Shown here piece after piece: positions 54,820-64,000 of a stretch of DNA of 64,000 nucleotides. The position numbers were made by a program, and so were the translations under genes. Under the pieces are notes generated by a model. The model searched no databases and was not told where the DNA came from. It saw nothing but the letters and a program-made list of their open reading frames with translations. The stretch comes from Pyrenochaeta sp. MPI-SDFR-AT-0127. Taxonomy: Eukaryota > Ascomycota > Dothideomycetes > Pleosporales > Cucurbitariaceae. The DNA lies in contig JAGTJM010000048.1 in NCBI GenBank assembly GCA_020747015.1, positions 1-64,000 of the forward strand, given 5' to 3'. Position 1 is the stretch's first letter; every line of letters begins with the position of its first letter.

Positions 54820-56073
54820 ATGGCTACCGTCAATATCCGTCGCGATGTCACCGACCCCTTCTACCGCTACAAGATGGAGCGTATCCAGTCCAAGATTGAA
54901 GGCAAGGGAAACGGCATCAAGACTGTCATCGTCAACCTGAGCAGCGTTGCCCAGTCTCTCGCCCGCCCTCCCGCTCACGTCATCAAGTACTTTGGCTTTG
55001 AGCTCGGAGCCCAGACCAACACGAATCCCAACGACGACCGCTGGATCATCAACGGCGCTCACGACGCCAGCAAGCTCCAGGACTACTTGGATGGTTTCAT
55101 CACCAAGTTTGTCCTCTGCAAGAAGTGCAAGAACCCGGAAACCGACGTCCACATCAAAGATGGCCACATTACACTCGACTGCAAGGCCTGCGGCAAGATC
55201 TCCGATGTCGATGCCCGCTTGAAGCTCAGTTCCTTCATCTTGAAGAACGAGCCCAAGAAAGGCAAGAAAGACAAGTCCAACAAGAAGGCTGAGCGTCGCG
55301 CCCGCAAAGAGGCCGAGGCCAGAGGCGAGGGCGGTTCGCCCGACGGTGGCAGCCCTGGTGACAGCGCAGAGGAGAACGGCGAAGAAGGCGACCTCGCACT
55401 TGAGGCTGGCAGTGACGACGAGCTCACTCGCCAGATCAATGAGGGTGCCAAAGAGATTGAAGACGAGGACGCCAAGGAGGTTGAGTGGCACATTGATACG
55501 TCTGAGGAAGCCATCAGGGCCCGTGCTCAAGACTTGCCCGATGATCTCAAGCGCGCTCTTGTCATTGAGGATGATGAGGATGGCGAAGGCGGCTCCAGTT
55601 ACGATGTCTTTGGCAAGTGGATCATCGACACGGCCGCTGAGAAGGGTGGCGTCGACAAGCTTGACAATGTCGACATCTACATCAAGGCAAAGGAGCTCGG
55701 CATCGAGTCAAAGCATCGTACCTTGACCGTTATCCCCCAAGCCCTCTTCAACGAGAAGATTGTTAAGCAGATCGAGGGGCGGGCCCCAATGCTCAAGAAG
55801 ATGATCACTTCTGAGAAGCACGAGAAGGCTTTCCTGGGCGGAACTGAGCGCCTTGTCGGCAATGACAAGCCCGAGCTTGTTCCTCAGATCTCGGCCATCC
55901 TGCTCAAGTACTACGAAAACGACCTCATCACCGAGGAGGTTCTGAAGGCGTGGTGTGCCAAGGCTAGCAAGAAGTACGTAGATCTGAAGACAAGCAAGAG
56001 CGTTCGCAAGTCAGCCGAGAAGTTCAAGGAGTGGCTTGAGAATGCCGAGAGCGACGAGGAGGACTCTGAGTAG
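54820..56073 (+). CDS. TIF5: Translation initiation factor eIF5
   Basis: GTPase-activating protein for eIF2 that triggers start-codon commitment. Single exon, 417 aa, start ATG at 54820. The N-terminal GAP domain has VNIRRDVTDPFYRYKME, with the catalytic Arg among the first residues, then GIKTVIVNLSSVAQSLARPP and YFGFELGAQT. A zinc ribbon uses C100, C103, C121 and C124 (LCKKCKNPET and CKACGKIS). A Lys-rich then acidic linker follows. The C-terminal W2/HEAT domain spans about 260-410 and ends in the acidic EEDSE tail that binds eIF2beta and eIF3. Codon use is strongly biased to C-ending codons, as expected for high expression. Confidence 0.95.
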   Translation: MATVNIRRDVTDPFYRYKMERIQSKIEGKGNGIKTVIVNLSSVAQSLARPPAHVIKYFGFELGAQTNTNPNDDRWIINGAHDASKLQDYLDGFITKFVLCKKCKNPETDVHIKDGHITLDCKACGKISDVDARLKLSSFILKNEPKKGKKDKSNKKAERRARKEAEARGEGGSPDGGSPGDSAEENGEEGDLALEAGSDDELTRQINEGAKEIEDEDAKEVEWHIDTSEEAIRARAQDLPDDLKRALVIEDDEDGEGGSSYDVFGKWIIDTAAEKGGVDKLDNVDIYIKAKELGIESKHRTLTVIPQALFNEKIVKQIEGRAPMLKKMITSEKHEKAFLGGTERLVGNDKPELVPQISAILLKYYENDLITEEVLKAWCAKASKKYVDLKTSKSVRKSAEKFKEWLENAESDEEDSE

Positions 56074-57128
56074 GCGTTTACTATGTCGACTGACTGACTC
56101 TGGTTGATGGAAACACTGGTCGTAAGTTGACGCGACCTGCCAACTGTTGCCGCTCTCTACGCTTCCTTTGCTTTACTCTTTGTCTGCTTGTTATTGCTTA
56201 CAATCTATGGATGGCGCGTGGACAACTCTGCTCCTCATTGCATTGCTAGGATCGCAGTAGCCAATGGATATAGATTCTCCCCACTCAACCTAGTCAAATT
56301 AAAATCCCTGCTTTTTGCTAGAACTGTAGCCTCTGCCGCTTTCGTAATTATTGGCCGTGCCTCGAATGACCCACACACTGCCCATTGTCCCTAGGACCCG
56401 GTGTCTGGGCCCTTGATGGCGCGAAGCGAAATGTAAGTTTCTGCATCTCGGGAACACATTGAATGGTCCAAGTCCAAGTTCAGTCTTTCTATAGTTGGTC
56501 TTGTATTTTCGTGTCGTTGGATCTTTAGCCCGAATTACTGTCCCATGATCACACAAGGGCTTGACCTCGCAGAAGATGCAACCACCACCCCACGGGCAAT
56601 TGTTCCCATCAAATAACAACCTGCAACTTCAGCCTTCTTACATGTCAAAATGCACCAAAAAGCAAATGTCGGTTCTCGCCTGCACGATCAGGCCTCCAAA
56701 GCACGGAAATCCAGCCCACACTAGTTCTGGAGGGGTTAAGGGTCCGGAGACTAACCACGACCATGTGGAGATCGACAAGCTCGAGCGCGCAAGGCCAAGC
56801 AGCTTTTTTTTCTGCGACCGTGTGGTCTACCATGGGCGAATCACGATTGCCGAGCGCAAAAGATGCATATAATGGTGGCGGACCCCCCGCTCAGAAGCTG
56901 CTCTGCATTCTGCGCAATCGTTGTACTGCTCTAGCTGTACACCACCGTGAGCGACTTCAGGAGTTTTGCGCTCACGTTTGTATGCGAAAAGCTCCACTTT
57001 GCAATTCACATCACTACCCTACCGTAGCTGGATAAGCTGTGTGTGTTACAGCTTCGATTTACTTTTAGAGCTTCGAACCTCGTCGCTGTCGCCTTCACAC
57101 CCGGTCTCGAGAAATCGGAATCGACACT
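56074..57128. other. Spacer between eIF5 and the SLC35F gene
   Basis: About 1 kb with eIF5 3' UTR and promoter of the next gene. The short ORFs (up to 106 codons) lack motifs. A T-run lies near 56803. Confidence 0.5.
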
Positions 57129-58475
57129 ATGAACCCAGTCCAAACATACCCCGCCCACGGCGTCGTCGTCCCTAACCAGGGCAACGGCGTGGATTTGCCT
57201 GAGGATATAGGCAAGACGGGCGCAACAGGCACCTATGCGAGCTCTGGAAATGGGTCGCATAATGGAGTGCCTAGACATGGGAATGAGGTGTTGGAGCAAG
57301 ATGCGCAGACAAAGGGACGATGGTTCCAGTATGTCAAGACAAAGCAGTTTTGGATTACTTTGGCGATTGGGCAGGGTACGTAAATTCATGCTTCACTCGC
57401 CAATTGCAATTTGAAGAAAAACAAGCACTGATCAATGCGTAGTCCTCGCGATTTGTATTACGTCTACGAATACGCTCTCTTCGCTTCTGTCGGCTGAGGG
57501 AACTTCGATTCCAGCCTTCCAGTCCTTCTTCAACTACGTTCTTCTCAACCTGATCTACACGTCGTATACGATCTACAAATATGGATTCAAGAAGTGGGGT
57601 CGTCTGATCCTCGTCGATGGATGGCGATTCTTCATCTTGGCTTTCTTCGATGTCGAGGGAAACTACTTCGTTGTGTTGGCATACCGCTACGTACGTTCAC
57701 CCACCACACTTGAAGTATGATGAAGAAGCATATATTAACAACAAAGTAGACTACAATTCTTAGCGCCCAACTCATCAACTTCTGGGCCATTGCCGTCGTT
57801 GTAATCATCTCCTTCTTCTTCCTCAAGGTCCGGTACCACTACACGCAAATCTTCGGCATCCTACTCTGCATCGGTGGACTGGGCGTAATCTTCGGATCCG
57901 ACCAAATCACAGGCGCCAACCAGTTTGGTGCTACAGATGAGGTCAAGGGTGATCTTTTCGCCCTGTTGGGCGCTACTTTCTACGGCCTTGCAAATGTTTT
58001 CGAGGAATGGCTTGTTAGTGAGCGCCCGCTCTATGAGGTTGTGGGACAGTTGGCGTTCTGGGCCATGTTCATCAATGGCACGCAGGCTGGGATTTTCGAC
58101 CGCGCAGCGTTCCGCAGTGCTACATGGAACAGTAAGGTTGGCGGGTATCTCACGGGATACACGCTTATCCTTTCGCTCTTCTACTCGCTGGCACCAGTTC
58201 TGTTCCGCCTTTCCAGCGCGGCGTTCTTCAACATCTCCCTCCTCACCGGATCGTTCTGGGGTGTCGCTATCGGCGTCAAGGTCTTCCATTTGTCTATTCA
58301 CTGGATGTACCCGATTGCCTTTGTGCTCATCATCATTGGACAGATCATCTACTTCTTGCGCCAGAGCTTGGTTGGTGAAGCGCTGAAGCCGTGGTTGGGC
58401 GAACATCAAGAGCGCGGGCACGCTGGGTTGGGCACGGCGAAGAGACGGGTCGAGAGGCCCGAGGCTATTGTGTAG
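57129..58475 (+). CDS. SLC35F1/F2-type solute transporter (DUF914)
   Basis: Membrane transporter of the drug/metabolite transporter superfamily; substrate unknown, and yeast relatives are vacuolar or Golgi proteins. Exons are 57129-57375, 57443-57690 and 57750-58475 (406 aa). A polar N-terminus of about 65 residues precedes ten hydrophobic spans. Family motifs include SFFNYVLLNLIYTSY, FFDVEGNYFVVLAYRYTTIL (made by the second splice), LSAQLINFWAI, GLGVIFGSD, GDLFALLGATFYGLANVFEE, SLFYSLAPVLFRLSSAAFFN and SLLTGSFWGVA. Introns are 67 and 59 nt. The call is firm at family level. Confidence 0.88.
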
Positions 58476-58764
58476 GTGTAATAATTGGTGGGTCAGGCGG
58501 AGCTGAGAATGCTCGGCCATTCCCAGGTGGAGGTGCTAGTGGGATAGACGTGGTGGCCATCTAATAGAAAGTTATGTTCAATATGTTGCAATTTTCAAAT
58601 CATACTATGAAGAGTCTAACTTGTTCGCACTTTGATGCAATGCGCTTGTACAAACCTCCTGGTCTGGTAAAGACGGGTGTGCACCTCGAACGATTTCCTA
58701 CCAATTTACGTCTGCTAGCCTTCATTCGTGGCTTGCCGTCGTATATCTTCCTTAGGCGAGCTGC

Positions 58765-61700
58765 CTAAGGCTTCGGCGACTCCAACGCTGCTGAATTTTC
58801 GCCCTTTCTGTGTTCTTTTGCTTGTATCACCAATTCATCCCATGATATACCAAGCCATATCGCAATTCCCTTCGCTCCTTTCTCCTCGCAGATCTGTAAT
58901 CTCGCACGTGTTGACCTAACATTGGGATCAGCACCATGATAGAGTAAAAATCTCAATAATTCTGCACCAGCAGCGGTGGAGTTTCGTGCTGCATGCTGAA
59001 GGGGCGTGAAAGACTGGTCGTTCCGTCTGTAGTCCACCAAAGCACCTTGCTGGATCAAATGCTTCGCAAGTTCAATAGAGCAGGTTGTAGCTGCTACGTT
59101 GACTAGTGCAACCCCTAAGGAATTTGCATTTGATGCTTCAAAGACGTGTCGCCGCCATATCGCGACAAGAATTCGCTCTTTGTCATCTCTTCCAGCCGTC
59201 GCAGAAATTATTTTACCCGAAGTGTAATTGCTCAAGTACAGCGACTGGTCTCCCGACTCAAATGCCGAAGCAACAAGCCTTATCCAGGTTTCTACGATCT
59301 CGTGGCACCCGTACTTCAAGACCTCCGGGCCGATTAACCCAGGTATACTCCCGCGGTTATCTCTTGGGTCCATTCTGCCTCCCGGAGATGGGCTTTCGTA
59401 TTGAAGTAAGAGGTGACGAAAAGCCTCTACATTATCATGTTTTATAGTAGCAACGAGCAACCTTTCGAATGTGAAATCTAGGTGGATATTGGTCGGTACG
59501 AAAAGATCAATCATGGAGGATGATCCCCACTGGCCAGCCCATGACTGTAGCTCTGTTTGGATAAGGTACGGAAGATTTCTGTACGCTTTCAAGAAGCATT
59601 TGAAGCCTTCCACTTTGTCTGCCCTTACTAAATCAAACAGTAATGGCTGCAACTCGTTTTCATCAATTTTTCCTTGTGCAGAAATTTTGGAAGCATCATG
59701 TTCGCGGTGAAATTTATCTAGATGCTCATTTCGCATGTTACGGGAGAGAAATCCCCCATTTTCGAACTCGCAACCAGGAAAATTACAGCTCCACGGCCGG
59801 TCATGGTATCTCATATGTGAGTTTCGAAGAACGGCGGTTTCGAAGCCGTGTCGTCGAAAGGAGCAATTAAGAAAGCCACATTTGAAGGGTCGATTGCCGT
59901 AGTGTCTCCGAATTGATTCGAGATGGGCCTCTGGTAGCCTTGCAGTGTTGCGGAAGATTGCTTCAAATTGTTTGTGTATTCGTACTGAAGAATTGGACAG
60001 AGTCAATGGGTCGAGATCAGTCCATTCGGCCTCTAAAGTAGTTAGATATGTACAATGTTGAGTTGCAATGATCGTACCCTTTGTCATCTGATATGCTGCT
60101 TTTGCCCAAAGTAGGCGGAAATGAACAGATTTACGTAGCGCAGTGTGCAATTTGGAGCAGTGCTTTTTGAACGCCTCCAAGCTGCGCGGAGAGGATGGCT
60201 CTTCAGAGCCATTGTATTGACAGTTGTGTCTTTCCGTGGTCAATGTCTCTAGAATGCTCACTAGTTCGTCCGGAACGCCAGCAGAATGATCAAAAGAGAT
60301 ATATTTCTTGAGAAGATCAAGCCATGTTGTTGTTGCAAAGTTGTGTAGTCTGTATACCCCAGAGAGAATATTTTGCTCTATGTCCTCATCGAGGATATCG
60401 ATGTCATAATGGGGTTGGCAAAGATAGGTGATACAAGTCAAAGTAAGACCCAGCGTACTTTCGACTGCGTCTACTGAAGAGGCAATTTGCGGACTCAGAA
60501 AATATCTTCACGAGGAACACGTTAGCTCGAGTAACGGATTTGGAACTGGAAACTTACTCTTGGGCAGTGAAATGAACAAATTGCACGTATTCGTCAACAA
60601 CCTCAATAATAGGCCCACAAATATGAATCAAGTTAAGCCTAGATGTTACTTTCGGTTGTCTATCCTTGTTTTTCGGGTCTACTAATAGAGCTTGCTCTAA
60701 TTCGTGAATGGTCAAGGGTTTTGTGGATGAGCCTATCCATCCTAGGATCTTTCGAGCTTTTTGTCTCATGATCGGTGAACCAAGGTTATTGATTCGTTGA
60801 AGCACTCTTGCGTATCTGTAAAATTTGTCAGTGAGCATAAAATGCTAACCGTCTGCTTATCTTACGCGTCATCTAATGTTTCTGGAAGGATGCGAATATC
60901 GTTTTGTATTTCTTCCACTTCCAAGTGCTCAATACTACTCAAAATAATCTTGGCGTACAGGAACATGCCTGAAAGATAAGCTTCGATTTTCATTGTATTA
61001 CGTACACGGGACGTACCTCTCGAATTGGAAGCAAGGGGAGCCAAGAAACGCTCGATGTCCGCTTGAGCTTCGGGTAGAAACTGGCGTTCTTCAAACCATG
61101 TCAGAGTGTGATGCGTTATGAACGTCTGAATACTACCAGAATTCCGGTTGTCTACGCGAATTACTTTGGACTGATCCCTGAGGATGTCGGTTATGTCTGC
61201 CTCTGGGCGGCTGCTTATGAGCAATTTTGTTTCAGAACAATCCTTCCCTATATCAAGAAGATACTTCAAAAGACGACTACGTTCAATTCTATCTATTTCA
61301 TCCAGGCCATCCACAATAATGAAGACCGGACCAGCGCGATGCAGGAGCGTTGATAGCAAGGTCTTGGAAGCATCGATGCTGCTTTTAAGACTTTGACGGC
61401 TTGATTGGCATAGAATCGCTTGAAGGTCATCGTCGAACGAAGCCAGCTGGAAAATCAACGAGTGGATTATCGATAATGCTGAGACGTTATTAGAGAAAGT
61501 GTAGCTGAGGAAGGCGTAAAGAGTACGCCCGTGGTTCTGCGTCTCATTTACTGCGTTGCTGGACAAAAACGTCTTGCCTACCAGGAGATATGATTAGCTT
61601 AGTGTGAACTTTCAAGCATTTGAGTCATGATTCACCGGAACCAGGTATGCCCTGTAGCCAAAGTATTGTCGTTGAGGCGTCTTTAATATCTATCCAGCTG

Positions 61701-62660
61701 GCAAAGACAGGGTCCTTGATCAACCAGGTCCCTGTTCCATCGCAGCGACGAGCATGAAGCCAATCGAGTTTGTTTCCATACGTTCTTGGGGAGATTTCGG
61801 TCCTAATGCTCTGATATTCTTGGCGCTGATGTGCCTTCTCTGTGTTTTCGAAATGTTCGAGTGCTCGAGCCCTAGCGTCATGCTCTGCTTGGATGTGTTC
61901 CAAGCGAACACCGTTTCTCATGAGCATTGTGTGTCGCTCTATGTGATTTATGATGACTTTGATCTTATCTCGTTGTTTGGGCCATAAAGATTCGAAAAAG
62001 TATTTCCAGCCTGAGGCTGTTTTAGAAGTTTATGATGAATGATCGTCTTGGATATCACTTACGTGGCAAGCTGAAAAACCTAAGTGACACAAGATAAAAG
62101 TCGAGAATATCTTTGAAAAACATTGCCAGAAGCTCTTTAATATGTGTGTTATGCCCGAAAAGGTCAACAGACTTCTTAAACTCTGGCAAGCGAACACCGA
62201 TATCTGCCGTGGTGTCGATGATGGCGTCTAAAGATTGCTTCAATACGCTGGTCATTTGAAGCAAAAGCTTGATGGGACCCCAAATTAGAGCCAATATTTC
62301 GGGCTTCGCCTGCATGAAAACCTCCACAATGCTTGCGTAGCCTCTGAGACCTTCCAGGTAGGGCTCGATCTTAGACAGGTGCCGAAGCTGCCCATTCTTC
62401 GACTGTTCGTGCTGCAGCTTGTCTGTAGCATCATACACATCGTCTATAGAAGTTGTCTTTAGCAATTCATTGTATAACTCGTCGTTTTTGAGGTTTGTCC
62501 GGAATTCTTGCACAATGTTCTCAAAGACTTGTTGAACTGGATCGTCGTGAGCAGCCATAATCACTGCGCTACGATCGAGGGGGGTATTGGAGTAAACCTT
62601 CTTCGCACTGACCTCGAGAAGTGGACATAATCTTTTCAGGTCCGCGTGGATGAGGCTCAT
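58765..62660 (-). CDS. NLR-like protein: DUF7708-like, NACHT-type NTPase, two C2H2 fingers, ankyrin-like repeats
   Basis: Six exons: 62063-62660, 61636-62010, 61017-61577, 60866-60968, 60558-60815 and 58765-60505 (1211 aa); all introns are 48-58 nt and in frame. The N-terminal helical domain (GYASIVEVFMQAKPEILAL, WGPIKLLLQMTSVLKQSLD) resembles DUF7708. The P-loop ILWLQGIPGSGKT lies near residues 315-327, Walker B PVFIIVDGLDEID near 408-420, and sensor-like LLISSRPEADI follows. ILGWIGSSTKPLTIHELEQAL and VQFVHFTAQEYFL are the usual winged-helix-like end. Two C2H2 fingers at about 840-897 have spacing C-x4-C-x15-H-x3-H and C-x4-C-x15-H-x4-H. The C-terminus has ankyrin-like repeats (SFTPLQHAARNST, LLRFLLYHGADPNVR). 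A second possible start, MAAHDDPVQQ, is at 62558. Such proteins sense non-self or stress in fungi. Confidence 0.85.
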
Positions 62661-63113
62661 TCGCTTATATGTGGCAGTGCCTGCGCCAGGTTGTGCGCTG
62701 TCAGCTGTTGTGCGCCCACGAGGCGTATTCGCAGCAACGTGAATGTGCCTTCTTACTCGGTCTCAACTCACCCGCTACCGCAATCCCAAGGGTGGTCAAT
62801 ATTGTAATCGTCCATAAACACGAGCATGGTCTAGAAACTTGTCTTTCATCGCATATTCGAGTATCGCGCAAATGCAGCCGGTCTGATTGCGAAGTTTGAT
62901 GAATGGATCGTCGTTGATGTTTAGAATTCAGCCTCGAACAGTGAGGCGGATTTTGCCTGTTTCTCTGGCAGCCTCGTGCACGCAAGGCAACCGCATGCAC
63001 GGGTCGAAAAGCGACAAGACGACGCCAAGGTGTTCTTCGCTTCCAACAAGAGGCACAAATTGGTGTTTGTTTCGCAGACTCTTTACAGTCCTGCCTACAG
63101 CCTCAGAATATAC
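62661..63113. promoter_or_regulatory. Divergent spacer between the NLR gene and the right-edge gene
   Basis: 453 bp between start codons facing apart. No motif assigned. Overlapping short ORFs on both strands here are judged chance. Confidence 0.5.
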
Positions 63114-64000
63114 ATGAACGATATGGCGCCTGGACATGGCCCAATGCCACGCGAAAACGCTCAGAAGCGTGCCTTCCCGGGAACGAATCAGTCTTGGCCC
63201 GCTCGCAAAAGACAGTGCACACAACCTTTTGTACCGGCTCCTGTGCATACAACACATCCCGGAACAGACCAAGGTTATCCTACCAATGCTCCTCATAGTA
63301 GTTCATTCCAACACGAAAGTACGAATCAAAGCTCACCGATGGTTCAAAACACTTTCTCTTATGGACTACAGTTTCATCATTCCAACACGGAAAAGCCATA
63401 TCTAACGAACGTAAACGACTCCGTGGCATCGAGTTCTCTTGCCAAAGAGCCGTTTCTCGGAGCCAACACAATCGACAGTGGAATGCTCGAAACATCTCTT
63501 GGTTTCGAAGGCTTCGAACACGTTCCAAATTCCGTAATCACTCTATACAATTTTACATGAGTAGAGTCGCTGACTCTTATAGCTCGACAACGCAACAGAT
63601 TCATGGCGCATCGGTTGTACAAGTGAAAATGACAAGCAAAATGCTGAACTGTCACACGCCTCTTTGTCAATTGCCCGAGATGGCCATTTAATTCGCATCT
63701 CAAACAAAGACAATCCGGTAACTCATCATAATCATCCTGGCCACCAGAACCCGTTAGGATTTGGATTAGGACCTCAAAATAATGAACTAAAGCACCAAAT
63801 GAGAGTACCTGATGTCATACCAATTGCTGATATTGATTCGGGCTCGACAAATTATTTGACCTACAATGCATCAGATCATACATCGGACATGCCAAGAGAC
63901 GGTGAAAATGATGCTTACAACTCAGTAGCTTCTTCTGAAGCCATTGGTTCTATTTCAGGCGACGCTTGCTTTGGAGTTGTATGTGAAAGTCCTATCTCTA
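63114..64000 (+). CDS. Partial gene at right edge, Ser/Asn/His-rich N-terminus
   Basis: Cut by the end of the window. Exons 63114-63533 and 63583 onward, joined over a 49-nt intron (GTAATC to TTATAG). The start MNDMAPGHGPMPRENAQ is chosen; MAPGHGP at 63123 is an alternative. The visible 280 residues are polar and disordered, with a basic patch WPARKRQC, His/Asn-rich stretches (THHNHPGHQNPLGFG) and, at the edge, SGDACFGVVCESPIS. That last motif recalls the start of the N-terminal region of fungal SNF2/HLTF-like helicases, but the evidence is thin. The gene is divergent from the NLR gene. Confidence 0.55.

Noticed and set aside
54604..55530. 308-codon minus-strand ORF across eIF5
   Set aside because: It is the mirror of the strongly C-biased eIF5 coding frame. 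Long antisense ORFs arise from that codon bias, and the protein has no motif.
1..64000. tRNA or rRNA genes and CRISPR arrays
   Set aside because: No cloverleaf-consistent segment with matching T-loop and acceptor stem was found by eye, and no regularly spaced repeats. A tRNAscan run would settle the tRNA question.

Overview
The window is chromosomal DNA of a filamentous ascomycete (Pezizomycotina). Gene content and style suggest Dothideomycetes, probably Pleosporales. That placement is inferred from short GT-AG introns (mostly 46-80 nt), a SET9-type H4K20 methyltransferase, a BUD4 anillin/PH protein, a twinfilin, a THADA/TRM732 protein, and HET and NACHT-type genes. Exon boundaries were worked out by hand from reading frame, splice signals and family conservation. 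No RNA evidence was available.

Bases 1-22 kb are dense core genome: OMA1 (+), MRH4 (-), BUD4 (+), a Met/Gly/Pro-rich protein with a possible myristoylation signal (+), a small unknown (-), ESS1/PIN1 (-), RPB9 (+), mitochondrial uL14m (-) and SET9 (+). Several sit in divergent pairs: MRH4/BUD4, ESS1/RPB9 and uL14m/SET9. ESS1/RPB9 pairs an RNA polymerase II CTD prolyl isomerase with a Pol II subunit. 22-31 kb is looser and richer in A+T. It holds decayed or unclear ORFs, a short-chain dehydrogenase lacking the usual catalytic Tyr, twinfilin, and the N-terminal half of a pogo/Fot1-type transposase.

31-43.5 kb is core again: an unknown basic/low-complexity protein (-), the seven-exon THADA/TRM732 homologue (+), PFS2 (-) and a DGAT1/sterol acyltransferase-family MBOAT enzyme (+). 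43.7-51 kb is accessory: a broken HET-domain gene interrupted by a (TG)36 microsatellite, a secreted DUF1996 protein, an unrecognised membrane protein, a fragmentary Ser/Thr-rich extracellular protein and a fold-back repeat. At 51.2 kb a 39-residue ORF ends in a CaaX box (CVVM). It is a candidate a-factor-type mating pheromone precursor, or else a metallothionein-like peptide.

51.5-58.5 kb carries THI6 (-), eIF5 (+) and an SLC35F-type transporter (+). The right end carries a six-exon NLR-like gene (-) coding for a DUF7708-like domain, a NACHT-type NTPase, two C2H2 zinc fingers and ankyrin-like repeats. Divergent from it, a Ser/Asn-rich gene runs off the right edge. The most interesting signals are the NLR with zinc fingers between its NTPase and repeats, the tiny CaaX peptide, the in-frame intron ORF of RPB9 that would swap its second zinc ribbon for a CxxC/acidic tail, and the three-base initiator exon of ESS1.
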